Made by a program: the position numbers and the translations under genes
Notes under the pieces: model-generated
What the model was told of the DNA's origin: nothing
What the model saw: the letters and a program-made list of their open reading frames with translations, nothing else
The model's database searches: none
Source: Halomonas sp. SpR1
Lineage (GTDB): Bacteria > Pseudomonadota > Gammaproteobacteria > Pseudomonadales > Halomonadaceae
NCBI RefSeq assembly: GCF_031010175.1
Contig: NZ_JAUAMB010000041.1
Coordinates: 1-41,854 of the forward strand
DNA length: 41,854 bases
Reading direction: 5' to 3'
In this document: positions 33,023-41,706 of the stretch, piece by piece
Numbering within the stretch: the first letter of the stretch is position 1
Layout: every line of letters starts with the position of its first letter

Positions 33023-34444
33023 ATGAGCGCTTGGAAACATCGCGTCGACGGTGAAGAGAGCCCGTACACCCCGTTAGGGCCATTTAAGCTACGCCTGCCA
33101 TTTTACCATTACCGTTTTGAACTGCCTGATTACCTGCAAGGGCTATTGATGTGTGCGGTGGATCTTGCTGCCATTCCATTAATGATGCAGCTATTAGGTA
33201 TACCATTTGAGGCGGCTCTGGCTATTGTGATTTTAAATGGTCTGCTCTATTTGATGCATCACCTGCTGGGCGACCCGGTCATTCCTGGGTGGATTACCCC
33301 TGCTATTCCTTTGTTGATGGCTTATGTCTCAACCTTTCCAGAGGGGGTAGACAGAGTTCATGCGCTGATTGCCTTCCAGATGCTGCTGGGGATTCTTGCC
33401 CTTGGGCTTGGGGTAACGGGCATGGCGAGTAAAGTGGTGCGGCTGATTCCGTCTGCTATTAAAGCAGGGGTTATTATGGGCGCTGGGCTAGCGGCCATTG
33501 TCGTGGTGTTTGATGAGGGTGGCCGTTTTGAGCAGTACCCGTTTACCATTGCGATTGCCGTAGGCGTTGCGTTTTATCTGATTTTTTCTCGGCACTTTAA
33601 TCAGTTGAAAGCGCAGGGCGGACTTTGGGGCGCGATCGGTAAGTTGGGTATTTTCCCCATTATTGTACTGGCAATCATTGTGGCTCCACTGTTTGGTGAA
33701 GCGCCGTGGCCTGATGTGGAGTGGGGATTTAGCCAGCCTGATTTCGCGCTGATGTTTAGCGAATACACGGTGTTCGGCGTTGGCTTACCGCCCCTGACGA
33801 TGTTTTTGACTGCGCTACCTACGGTTATCGCCGCTTACATTGTGCTGTTTGGCGATGTGCTGCAAAGCAAGGCGTTGCTGGAAGAAGCTGACGAAAAGCG
33901 CCAAGACGAAAAAATTGACTATAGCCCCAACCGGGCGCACATGATTTTTGGTGGGCGTAATTTCGGGATGAGTATTTTAGGCCCTGATGTGGTGATGTGT
34001 GGCCCGCTGTGGGCTGCAATGCATGTGGTAACGGTGGAGCGTTACAAGCAGGGCAAAGCGGCGATGAACTCTATCTTCGGCGGCTCGGGTTCATTCCGCT
34101 GGGGGACGAATACCGGTTTGTTGCTGTTACCGATTGTGAGCTTGGTGGAGCCCATCCTGGGGATTGCGCTGGCGCTGACGCTGTTGATTCAGGGTTACGT
34201 TAGTGTGCGTATTGGCATTATGGAGGCACGCAGCCAGCGTGACTTGGGTATCGCGGGCATTATTGCTGCCATGCTCGTCATTAAAGGGGCTACCTGGGCT
34301 TTTGCGGTAGGTATCTTGCTCTGCGCGTTAATTTACGGCAAACGCTTCTTCTCAGGCGAGGTGGATAAAACTTTCGTGAAGGATTGGGATGAGGCATCGC
34401 TACCACAGACTGATCCTGAACCAGAGGTGCCTTTGCGCAAATAA
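33023..34444 (+). CDS. NCS2/SLC23-like permease
   Basis: Inner-membrane carrier of 473 residues with about 12-14 hydrophobic spans. I place it in the nucleobase/ascorbate (NCS2, xanthine-uracil) superfamily from its overall pattern, the central PSAIKAGVIMGAGLAAI helix and the GDVLQSKALLEEAD segment; it is not a close match to a characterised member that I know. The N-terminus is charged (MSAWKHRVDGEESPYTPLGPFKLRLPFYHYRFELPDY in three pieces) and the C-terminal tail is acidic and Pro-rich. It has AGGAG before the start and lies between the Fe-ADH and the sigma-54 activator, so its substrate is probably the inducer or substrate of that set. A nucleobase is not obviously consistent with an alcohol dehydrogenase, so substrate is open. 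Confidence 0.7.
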   Translation: MSAWKHRVDGEESPYTPLGPFKLRLPFYHYRFELPDYLQGLLMCAVDLAAIPLMMQLLGIPFEAALAIVILNGLLYLMHHLLGDPVIPGWITPAIPLLMAYVSTFPEGVDRVHALIAFQMLLGILALGLGVTGMASKVVRLIPSAIKAGVIMGAGLAAIVVVFDEGGRFEQYPFTIAIAVGVAFYLIFSRHFNQLKAQGGLWGAIGKLGIFPIIVLAIIVAPLFGEAPWPDVEWGFSQPDFALMFSEYTVFGVGLPPLTMFLTALPTVIAAYIVLFGDVLQSKALLEEADEKRQDEKIDYSPNRAHMIFGGRNFGMSILGPDVVMCGPLWAAMHVVTVERYKQGKAAMNSIFGGSGSFRWGTNTGLLLLPIVSLVEPILGIALALTLLIQGYVSVRIGIMEARSQRDLGIAGIIAAMLVIKGATWAFAVGILLCALIYGKRFFSGEVDKTFVKDWDEASLPQTDPEPEVPLRK

Positions 34445-34490
34445 CAGACTCTGCCTTTATAGTGCTTAAACGCTATTGGATTGAGAACCA

Positions 34491-34516
34491 GCGTCTACCG
34501 TGAAAGCGGTAGGCGC
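34491..34516. other. Stem-loop between the permease and activator genes
   Basis: Arms GCGTCTACCG (34491-34500) and CGGTAGGCGC (34507-34516) pair with one G-U, 6-nt loop. No T-run follows, so it is more likely an mRNA processing or attenuating hairpin ahead of the activator ribosome-binding site than a full terminator. Confidence 0.45.
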
Positions 34517-34536
34517 GGTCTATCAGGGGAGCTGTT

Positions 34537-36123
34537 ATGCAACGTATCGAAGAGTGCCTTTCGTTGGAAGCCGCGCTACCACTATTTGATTTGCACGGTA
34601 CGGATGCGGTGGAGGTATTTGATACCCAGGGCCAGGTGATAGGGGTATTAACCCGCACTGATATTGAAGAGGCGCAGCGCAATGCGGCATTAGGCCAGCT
34701 GGTGGGTAAGTGTATGCGTTATCGCGTAACAGGCATTAAACCCTCGGCGGAGGCTGAGAGCGTTGATGCGTCTGGCTTTGACCAAGAGCCATTACGTTCA
34801 TTTCTGGATGCATTGCATGATGGTGTTTATATCACCGACGCCAATGGTATTACGGTGACGATCAATAAAGCTTACGAACGTATCACGGGTATTTCTCGAG
34901 CGGAGGTAGTGGGCTTTCATATGGCTGACTTGGTGAAGGCGGGGTTTATTTCTAAGTCAGCCTCATTGGAAGTTATCCGGGAACGCCGCCCGATTACGCT
35001 GGTGCAGACAATTCATGGCAGTCGCAAGATCGTTGTGACCGGTACGCCCATGTTCAGTGCTGATGGCTCGATTGCCTACGTGATTACCAGTGTGCGTGAT
35101 ATTACCGAACTGCTGCTGGCGAAACACGCCCAGGAGCAGTTGGAGCAAATCCAGCGCATTCGCGAGGCGTATAAAGTACCTGAGATAACGTCACTGAGTG
35201 CGCCTGGGGTGATCACCAGCCAGCAAACGGAACCCTGCTTTGCGCTTGCTAAGCGAGTGGCGAAATCAACCGCGAAGATCCTGATTCAAGGGGAAACGGG
35301 GACTGGTAAAACGCTGTTAGCGCGCTATATCCATCAGCAGAGTGACCGTGCGGAAGGGCCGTTTTTGGAGCTTAACTGTGCGGCATTTCCGGAAGGGTTG
35401 CTGGAAGCGGAACTGTTTGGTTATGCCCCCGGGGCGTTTACCGGGGCTACGCCAAGAGGTAAGCAGGGGCTATTGGATGTGGCCCATGGTGGCACGCTTT
35501 TTCTTGATGAAATCGGCGACCTTCCTCTCGCGTTGCAGGTGAAGCTACTCAAGGTGGTGGAAGAAAACCGCTATTTGCCAGTAGGCGGGACAGTTTTTCG
35601 TAAGACTAATGTGCGCCTGATTACCGCGACCCATCAGGATTTAAACGAACAGGTTAAGAAAGGGTGCTTCCGTGAGGATCTCTTTTATCGCATAAGCGTG
35701 GTGCCGCTATGGTTACCCCCTTTGCGGCAACGTCGCGATGAGGTAATCCCATTACTGAATTATTACCTAGATCACTTTAATCAGTTGCACGATGTTAAAA
35801 GGCGCTGGAACCCCGAGGCGTTGGAATTACTTTCGAACTACTCATGGCCTGGTAATATCCGCGAGCTGATCAATTTAACCGAGCGCTTAGCCGTCACGGC
35901 TGTAGAGGACGAGATCACTACCACTACGCTGCCGAGTGAGATATTTCCCGCTCAGCCCCTTAGTTTAGAGCCCGTGAGTGGTGATCTTCGACAGCAGGTT
36001 AAACGATTTGAGCAGCAACTCATTCAACAAGCGCTTGCCAAGCATGGCACGACACGCGCGGCAGCCGCTGTGCTGGGAATCGATCAGTCGACGTTAGTGA
36101 AAAAGCAGCGGCGCTGGCGTTAG
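34537..36123 (+). CDS. Sigma-54-dependent activator with PAS sensor
   Basis: Cytoplasmic enhancer-binding regulator of 528 residues. Residues 1-75 look like a CBS-type half domain (VIGVLTRTDIEEAQRN); 87-195 a PAS domain (DALHDGVYITDANGITVTINKAYERITGISRAEVVG); 225-470 the AAA+ core with Walker A GETGTGKT (252-259), the sigma-54-contacting GAFTGA loop (299-304) and Walker B GGTLFLDEIGD; and 505-527 a helix-turn-helix (TTRAAAAVLGIDQSTLVKKQRR) of the TyrR-like type. The PAS or CBS part would sense the inducer. GGGGAG precedes the ATG. It follows the permease, and the sigma-54 promoter before the Fe-ADH is its most obvious target. All activator motifs are intact. Confidence 0.93.
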   Translation: MQRIEECLSLEAALPLFDLHGTDAVEVFDTQGQVIGVLTRTDIEEAQRNAALGQLVGKCMRYRVTGIKPSAEAESVDASGFDQEPLRSFLDALHDGVYITDANGITVTINKAYERITGISRAEVVGFHMADLVKAGFISKSASLEVIRERRPITLVQTIHGSRKIVVTGTPMFSADGSIAYVITSVRDITELLLAKHAQEQLEQIQRIREAYKVPEITSLSAPGVITSQQTEPCFALAKRVAKSTAKILIQGETGTGKTLLARYIHQQSDRAEGPFLELNCAAFPEGLLEAELFGYAPGAFTGATPRGKQGLLDVAHGGTLFLDEIGDLPLALQVKLLKVVEENRYLPVGGTVFRKTNVRLITATHQDLNEQVKKGCFREDLFYRISVVPLWLPPLRQRRDEVIPLLNYYLDHFNQLHDVKRRWNPEALELLSNYSWPGNIRELINLTERLAVTAVEDEITTTTLPSEIFPAQPLSLEPVSGDLRQQVKRFEQQLIQQALAKHGTTRAAAAVLGIDQSTLVKKQRRWR

Positions 36124-36140
36124 AGCATATTGTTCACCCG

Positions 36141-36824
36141 CTATTCAAACGTAGGCCCACCGGCTTCTTCACCCCAGACTTCTTCCAGGCGACCATCACG
36201 ACCACAGCTGTAACGGTAAAATTTATAGCGTACGGGGTTCTTTTGATAATAATCCTGGTGGTACTCCTCGGCAGGCCAGAAGGTTGTGGCCGGAACAATC
36301 TGTGTGGCAATGTCCCGGTCAAAACGCGCCTCCATTTCTGCTTTGGACGCTTCGGCCAGTTCGCGCTGCTCGTCATTGTGATAGAAGATCGCCGAACGGT
36401 ACTGATCGCCCACGTCGCAGAACTGGCGGTCAACGGCAAAGGGGTCGATATTGCGCCAGAAGATTTCCAGTAGCTGCGCGTAGCTGATCTGTTCAGAGTC
36501 GTACTCGATTTGCACCACCTCAGCGTGGCCCGTGCCACCTCGGGAGATATCTTCATAGCTGGGGTTTTCAAGCTCGCCGCCGATATAGCCGGAAATGGTG
36601 GCACTGACGCCGGGTTGGTTGTCGTAAGGGGGTTCCATGCACCAGAAGCAGCCACCGGCAAACGTCGCCTCTGCATTGGCATGCTCTTGAGATGCCTGAT
36701 CTTGAGAGGGTTGGTCTTGAGATGATTGGTCTTGAGACGATTGGGCGTAAAGTGGTGCACTGGCGAAGCCTACAACTGCCATGATCCACAGTGTTAAAGG
36801 GCGCAAGAGCGGAAGTCGGGTCAT
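36141..36824 (-). CDS. msrA: Exported peptide-methionine (S)-S-oxide reductase MsrA
   Basis: Repairs S-sulfoxides of methionine in proteins; 227 residues from ATG 36824. This start follows GGAG at good spacing and gives a signal peptide (residues 1-28, SAPLYAQ), so the enzyme is predicted to be periplasmic. The catalytic Cys59 sits in GGCFWCMEPPYD, with GYIGG, GTGHAEVVQIEYD and DVGDQYRSAIFY, the usual MsrA signatures. A Cys in the tail (YSCGRDGR) may resolve the sulfenic acid. Between signal and catalytic domain are four five-residue repeats rich in Ser and Gln. An upstream ATG at 36854 would lengthen the N-terminus but is less likely. It converges on the activator gene. Confidence 0.93.
   Translation of the reverse strand: MTRLPLLRPLTLWIMAVVGFASAPLYAQSSQDQSSQDQPSQDQASQEHANAEATFAGGCFWCMEPPYDNQPGVSATISGYIGGELENPSYEDISRGGTGHAEVVQIEYDSEQISYAQLLEIFWRNIDPFAVDRQFCDVGDQYRSAIFYHNDEQRELAEASKAEMEARFDRDIATQIVPATTFWPAEEYHQDYYQKNPVRYKFYRYSCGRDGRLEEVWGEEAGGPTFE
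36681..36740. repeat. Four 15-bp tandem repeats in msrA
   Basis: They encode SSQDQ, SSQDQ, PSQDQ and ASQEH at residues 29-48, forming a linker directly after the predicted signal peptide. Being in frame, the copy number could vary without loss of function. Confidence 0.8.
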
Positions 36825-36945
36825 GTTGGTACTCCAGTGGTGGTGGCGAGTCATTGCTTGTTATTGAGTAGATTAGTAGCTTGAGACGCGATTTCCTTAC
36901 AGCCATGGCTCTACAGCCATTCTCTTACAGTTGTTCTCTTACAAG

Positions 36946-37866
36946 CTAGCCGGGACGGTGTGGCCATACCTCATCCAGTGTGCTTAGCGCAGCTTTCACC
37001 GGCGGCTCGTTGGCGCTGTCGTGGCGCCAGATAAAGCTCAATGCGCAGGGTAGGCGAATGTTGTCGGCTACGGCTAGACCACTCTCCTGGCGCTCGGTCA
37101 TCGCCAGGGCGTCCCGGGCCAGGCTTAGGCCAACGCCTGCGCGAACCAGGTCAAGCATGCAGGCCTCTTGATCAACCTGGGCCACCCGATTGGGCACTGC
37201 GCCGCTTGGCCCAAGCGCCTGTTTTAACAGCCGATGGTGGGCGGAATTTTGGGGGGTGACAATCCACGGCAGCGTCGCCAGGTGCTCCCAACGGGTATCC
37301 ATAAGCCGGTTTTCCCAGCCTGCAGGGGCAATCACATGGTAGTGAAAATGCGTTAGCTCACGCCAGGCCAGCGCCGCATGCCCTTTGCCAGAGGCTAGGC
37401 CAGGGCCGTCGCCGGGCGGCGCCAGGTAAAAGCCGACATCTAAATCACCCTGTTCCACGCGGTTAAGCACGCTCCCGCTCATGCCATGCTGAAGCTCGGT
37501 TTCCAACTGCGGCGCACGGGCCATTAGGCGGCTTAAAAAGGCCCCCAGACGGAGGAATTCCGGGTCGACAATGGTGCCGATTGAGAGCTTGCCGCGCAGC
37601 GTGCTGTGCAGTGTTCCGGCGGTTTGCTCAAACGCCTGGGCGCTGGCCAGGGCTTTTTCAGCGGCGGGTAACAGCGCGTGGCCATCGGTCGTCAAGGCAA
37701 GCCCCTGGGGGCGGCGGCTGAACAGCGTGAGGCCCAAGTTCGCCTGTAGCTGCTTCAACTTTAGGCTAATGGCGGGTTGCGTCAGGTGTAGCTGCTCAGC
37801 GGCGCGTGACACGCTGCCCGTTCGTGCAACGGCCACGAAGGCGCGCAGTGTGGCGTAGTCCTGCAT
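36946..37866 (-). CDS. LysR-family transcriptional regulator
   Basis: Cytoplasmic regulator of 306 residues with an N-terminal winged helix-turn-helix (residues 3-62, FVAVARTGSVSRAAEQLHLTQPAISLKLKQLQ) and a two-lobe effector domain. ATG 37866 is chosen because GAGG precedes it; the reading frame continues to a TTG at 37878. It is divergent from the mmsA-like and GMC genes across 150 bp, the standard arrangement for a LysR activator of the neighbouring operon. The effector could be 3-hydroxypropionate or malonate semialdehyde, by analogy with HpdR/DddR-type systems; this is inference. Confidence 0.9.
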   Translation of the reverse strand: MQDYATLRAFVAVARTGSVSRAAEQLHLTQPAISLKLKQLQANLGLTLFSRRPQGLALTTDGHALLPAAEKALASAQAFEQTAGTLHSTLRGKLSIGTIVDPEFLRLGAFLSRLMARAPQLETELQHGMSGSVLNRVEQGDLDVGFYLAPPGDGPGLASGKGHAALAWRELTHFHYHVIAPAGWENRLMDTRWEHLATLPWIVTPQNSAHHRLLKQALGPSGAVPNRVAQVDQEACMLDLVRAGVGLSLARDALAMTERQESGLAVADNIRLPCALSFIWRHDSANEPPVKAALSTLDEVWPHRPG

Positions 37867-38016
37867 GATAGGCCTCAAATAGAACGCTGATATTAACAGA
37901 GCTTATAACTGGCTTTTGAATAACTCAATTGATCCGTTCGCTGGGCCCAGTAGGCTAGGCTGAAAGTAAGCATTCTGCACAAGCCCCCAACATGCGTTCT
38001 TAAAACAGGTACTCCC

Positions 38017-39528
38017 ATGACAACAACAGCGATTCAGCACTTTATTAATGGCCAGGTTACCGCTGGTGACTCGTCTCAAACCCAGGATGTATTCAACCCC
38101 GCCACTGGCCGCGTTACTGGCCGCGTATCATTGGCTTCCCCGGTGGATGTTAATACCGCGGTAGAGGCCGCCCAAGCGGCTTTCCCAGCCTGGGCAGATA
38201 CGCCGCCCATTCGCCGCGCCCGGGTAATGTTCAAGTTTTTGGAATTGCTGAACGCCCATAAAGATGAACTAGCCGAAGCGATCACCAAAGAGCACGGCAA
38301 AGTATTCACCGATGCCCAGGGTGAAGTGGCCCGCGGTATCGATATTGTTGAATTTGCCTGCGGTATTCCGCAGTTGTTAAAGGGCGATTACACCGAACAA
38401 GTGAGCACCGGGATCGATAACTGGACGACGCGCCAGCCGTTAGGCGTCGTCGCTGGTATAACGCCGTTTAATTTCCCGGCCATGGTGCCGATGTGGATGT
38501 TCCCGCTGGCGATTGCCGCGGGTAATACGTTTATTTTGAAACCCAGCCCGCTCGACCCCAGCGCTTCGCTGCTGATGGCCGACCTGCTGAAGCAGGCGGG
38601 CCTGCCCGATGGCGTGTTTAACGTTGTGCAGGGTGACAAAGACTCGGTGGAAGCCCTTATCGATCACCCACACGTTAAGGCGCTGTCGTTTGTAGGGTCT
38701 ACGCCGATTGCCAACTTGATCTACGAGCGCGGTGCCCGCAATGGCAAGCGCATTCAAGCCCTCGGTGGGGCTAAAAACCATATGGTGGTGATGCCGGATG
38801 CGCACTTGGATAAAGCTGTCGATGCCTTGATTGGCGCCGCTTACGGCTCTGCCGGTGAGCGCTGCATGGCGATTAGCGTGGCGGTATTGGTCGGCGAAGT
38901 GGCGGATAAAGTCGTGCCTGCCCTGGCTGAACGTGCCAAGGCGCTGAAAGTAAAAGATGGTATGCAGCTGGATGCGGAAATGGGTCCCATTGTGACCCGT
39001 GAGGCTCATCAACGGATTACCGGCTATATCGAAAAAGGCGTGACGGAAGGCGCCGAACTGGTGGTCGATGGCCGCGGTTTTGATGCTGCATCGGCAGGGG
39101 AAGACTGCGCTGAAGGCTTCTGGATGGGCGGCACGCTGTTCGACAACGTCACCCCTGATATGACGATCTACAAAGAAGAAATTTTTGGCCCGGTACTGGT
39201 CTGCGTGCGGGTGTCGGATATTGCTACCGCGATCCAGTTGATTAATGATCACGAGTTTGGCAACGGCGTTAGCTGCTTTACCGAAAGCGGCACGGTGGCG
39301 CGGGAGTTTGGTCGCCGCATTCAGGTCGGCATGGTGGGCATCAATGTGCCTATTCCGGTACCCATGGCGTGGCATGGCTTTGGTGGCTGGAAGCGCTCGC
39401 TGTTTGGCGACACCCACGCTTATGGCGAAGAGGGCGTGCGCTTCTACACCAAGCAGAAATCCATCATGCAGCGCTGGTCAGACTCCATCGACGCAGGTGC
39501 TGAGTTTGTGATGCCTACGGCGAAGTAA
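38017..39528 (+). CDS. mmsA: CoA-acylating (methyl)malonate-semialdehyde dehydrogenase (MmsA/DddC type)
   Basis: Aldehyde dehydrogenase of 503 residues that would turn malonate semialdehyde and CoA into acetyl-CoA and CO2 (or methylmalonate semialdehyde into propionyl-CoA) with NAD. The catalytic Cys283 is in GERCMAIS, and the usual general-base Glu region reads LGGAKNH, as in CoA-dependent MmsA members rather than hydrolytic ones. The C-terminal FGDTHAYGEEGVRFYTKQKSIMQRW is typical of MmsA. It is the first gene behind the LysR regulator and 26 bp before the GMC gene. Halomonas DddC in DMSP/acrylate catabolism is this family. It could also serve valine or inositol degradation, but no mmsB is adjacent. 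Confidence 0.93.
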   Translation: MTTTAIQHFINGQVTAGDSSQTQDVFNPATGRVTGRVSLASPVDVNTAVEAAQAAFPAWADTPPIRRARVMFKFLELLNAHKDELAEAITKEHGKVFTDAQGEVARGIDIVEFACGIPQLLKGDYTEQVSTGIDNWTTRQPLGVVAGITPFNFPAMVPMWMFPLAIAAGNTFILKPSPLDPSASLLMADLLKQAGLPDGVFNVVQGDKDSVEALIDHPHVKALSFVGSTPIANLIYERGARNGKRIQALGGAKNHMVVMPDAHLDKAVDALIGAAYGSAGERCMAISVAVLVGEVADKVVPALAERAKALKVKDGMQLDAEMGPIVTREAHQRITGYIEKGVTEGAELVVDGRGFDAASAGEDCAEGFWMGGTLFDNVTPDMTIYKEEIFGPVLVCVRVSDIATAIQLINDHEFGNGVSCFTESGTVAREFGRRIQVGMVGINVPIPVPMAWHGFGGWKRSLFGDTHAYGEEGVRFYTKQKSIMQRWSDSIDAGAEFVMPTAK

Positions 39529-39554
39529 CACCTACACGTTATGGGAGCCAACGC

Positions 39555-41246
39555 ATGCCAGCGCCAATTAATAACAGTGTCGACGATACCAAGAACTTCG
39601 ACTATATCGTGATAGGAGCAGGCACCGCCGGGTGCCTGCTGGCTAATCGATTAAGCGCCAACCCTAATAACAAGGTGCTATTGATCGAAGCGGGCGGTCG
39701 CGATAACTACCACTGGATCCATATCCCGGTGGGCTATCTCTATTGCATCAATAACCCGCGTACCGATTGGCTGTTTCGCACCGAGCCAGACAAAGGGCTG
39801 AACGGTCGTTCTTTGATCTACCCGCGGGGCAAAACCCTGGGCGGCTGCTCAAGCATTAATGGCATGATCTATATGCGCGGCCAGGCACGGGACTACGACC
39901 ACTGGGCGGAAGTCACCGGCGATGATGCCTGGCGCTGGGAGAGCTGCCTATCCGACTTTATCAAACATGAAGACCATTACCGCCTGGATGAGGGCGGCGA
40001 TGCCGATGCCAAACACCGGGATTTTCATGGTCACGGCGGTGAATGGCGAATCGAAAAGCAGCGCCTCAAGTGGCAGGTGCTGGATGACTTTGCCGAAGCT
40101 GCCGTGCAAGCGGGCATACCCCGCACCGACGATTTTAACCGCGGCGCTAATGAGGGCGTGGCTTACTTTGAGGTTAATCAGCGCTCGGGCTGGCGCTGGA
40201 ATACCGCCAAGGCATTTTTGCGCCCCGCGCTCAAACGCGACAACCTGACGCTATGGCACTCCACTCAAGTAAATCGCCTGTTGTTTGCAAACCGCGCAGA
40301 CACGCTGCAATGCACAGGCGTGGAGGTAGAGCGTGAGGGCAGCGCCCTTCGTGTTGCGGCGAGCAGGGAAGTAGTGCTCTGCGCGGGCGCCATCGGCACG
40401 CCGCATCTTCTGCAGCTTTCTGGTGTAGGGCCAGCCGAGCTGCTGCGCGAACACGGCGTCGAGGTAGTCCATGAGCTTCGAGGCGTCGGTGAGAACCTGC
40501 AGGATCACCTGCAGATTCGCTCGATATATCGCATCACCAATGGCAAAACGCTAAACGCCATGGCTAGCACGCTGTGGGGTAAAGCGGGGATTGGCCTTGA
40601 GTACCTGCTTAAACGCTCGGGGCCGATGAGTATGGCGCCTTCGCAGCTGGGTGCTTTTACCCGCAGTACCCAAGATCAGCCGCATCCCAATATTCAGTAC
40701 CACGTGCAGCCGCTAAGTCTGGAAGCCTTTGGACAGCCGTTACACCCCTACCCAGCGATTACCGCCAGCGTGTGTAATTTGAACCCTACCAGCCGGGGCA
40801 CTGTGCGGCTTAAAAGCCGCGACCCACGCCAGGCCCCGGCGATTTCGCCTAACTACCTGAGCACCCCAGAGGATCGCAAGGTGGCGGCAGACTCACTGCG
40901 GGTGACCCGTCGCATCGCTGAGCAGCCAGCGTTTGCCAAATACTCGCCGGAAGAGGTCAAGCCTGGCGTCGAGTACCAAACCGATGATGAGCTAGCCCGG
41001 CTGGCCGGGGATATTGGCACGACTATTTTCCACCCCGTGGGCACTGCGCGAATGGGCCGCGAAGATGACGCTATGGCGGTGGTCGATGCACGGCTGCGGG
41101 TGCGCGGCATTAGCGGCTTGAGAGTGGCCGATGCGAGCGTTATGCCGACCATCACCAGTGGTAACACCAACTCACCCACGCTGATGATTGCGGAGAAGGC
41201 AGCCGGCTGGATACTCGAGCATGGCGAAGTTGCTGACAGCACTTAA
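39555..41246 (+). CDS. GMC-family flavin dehydrogenase (DddA/3-hydroxypropionate dehydrogenase-like)
   Basis: FAD-dependent alcohol dehydrogenase of 563 residues in the choline-dehydrogenase branch of the glucose-methanol-choline family. The FAD Rossmann motif GAGTAG is at 21-26, GGCSSINGMIYMRGQ the second family signature, and the catalytic pair is His493 (HPVGTARMG) with Asn537 (SGNTNSPTLM). It overlaps no gene but lies 26 bp behind mmsA with a GGGAG site. With the MmsA partner this fits the Halomonas DddA-DddC and Pseudomonas 3-hydroxypropionate (HpdH) pathway: 3-hydroxypropionate to malonate semialdehyde to acetyl-CoA. A choline substrate is less likely because no betB or betI is adjacent. 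No signal peptide. Confidence 0.88.
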   Translation: MPAPINNSVDDTKNFDYIVIGAGTAGCLLANRLSANPNNKVLLIEAGGRDNYHWIHIPVGYLYCINNPRTDWLFRTEPDKGLNGRSLIYPRGKTLGGCSSINGMIYMRGQARDYDHWAEVTGDDAWRWESCLSDFIKHEDHYRLDEGGDADAKHRDFHGHGGEWRIEKQRLKWQVLDDFAEAAVQAGIPRTDDFNRGANEGVAYFEVNQRSGWRWNTAKAFLRPALKRDNLTLWHSTQVNRLLFANRADTLQCTGVEVEREGSALRVAASREVVLCAGAIGTPHLLQLSGVGPAELLREHGVEVVHELRGVGENLQDHLQIRSIYRITNGKTLNAMASTLWGKAGIGLEYLLKRSGPMSMAPSQLGAFTRSTQDQPHPNIQYHVQPLSLEAFGQPLHPYPAITASVCNLNPTSRGTVRLKSRDPRQAPAISPNYLSTPEDRKVAADSLRVTRRIAEQPAFAKYSPEEVKPGVEYQTDDELARLAGDIGTTIFHPVGTARMGREDDAMAVVDARLRVRGISGLRVADASVMPTITSGNTNSPTLMIAEKAAGWILEHGEVADST

Positions 41247-41282
41247 CGACAAGCGCTATTAATCAGCGTTTTATAGGGGGTG

Positions 41283-41311
41283 TTGACGTGGGCGGGGGTT
41301 AAGCGCACAAT
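41283..41311 (+). promoter_or_regulatory. Sigma-70 promoter of the csp gene
   Basis: TTGACG at 41283-41288 and CACAAT at 41306-41311 are separated by 17 bases. Transcription from about 41318 would give a 5' leader of about 130 nt, as is typical for cold-shock mRNAs. A 10-base direct repeat, TGTCAGCAGT, occurs at 41311-41320 and 41340-41349 within the leader. Confidence 0.6.
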
Positions 41312-41450
41312 GTCAGCAGTTGGTTAGCAAGTCGAACGTTGTCAGCAGTGTAGAAGCGCCTCTAGCGTTAAATCTGGTGAAAGTCTCTTGTTATACCCAC
41401 TGCAATTCGGGTATTTCCCGGTTTAATGAGCAACATCGAGGATTTTGATT

Positions 41451-41657
41451 ATGGCAACTGGTACCGTTAAGTGGTTTAACGACACTAAAGGTTTTGGTTT
41501 TATTTCTCCTGACGACAATGGCGACGATCTGTTCGCGCATTTCTCTGAAATTCAGGCAGAAGGCTTCAAATCTCTGCAAGACGGCCAGAAGGTTTCCTTC
41601 GACGTCACTCAGGGTAAAAAAGGCCTTCAGGCTTCTAACATCAAAGTAGAAAGTTAA
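41451..41657 (+). CDS. cspA: Cold-shock protein, CspA family
   Basis: Single-domain OB-fold RNA/DNA chaperone of 68 residues. RNP1 (KGFGFI, 15-20) and RNP2 (DLFAHF, 27-32) are intact, with MATGTVKWFNDTKGFGFISPDDNG split across its typical start. ATG 41451 follows GAGG; the TTG at 41445 is ignored. The long untranslated leader suggests post-transcriptional cold control, but the sequence alone does not prove it is cold inducible, as several Csp paralogues are constitutive. The terminator and an intron follow. Confidence 0.95.
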   Translation: MATGTVKWFNDTKGFGFISPDDNGDDLFAHFSEIQAEGFKSLQDGQKVSFDVTQGKKGLQASNIKVES

Positions 41658-41706
41658 TTCTTTTTACTAATATGTTAGCAATCACCGCTTAGCGTTGATT
41701 GACCAG

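Noticed and set aside
38440..39417. 325-residue open frame antisense to mmsA
   Set aside because: It lies entirely within a clear, conserved mmsA gene, has no ribosome-binding site and shows a His/Arg-rich composition typical of antisense frames in GC-rich genes.
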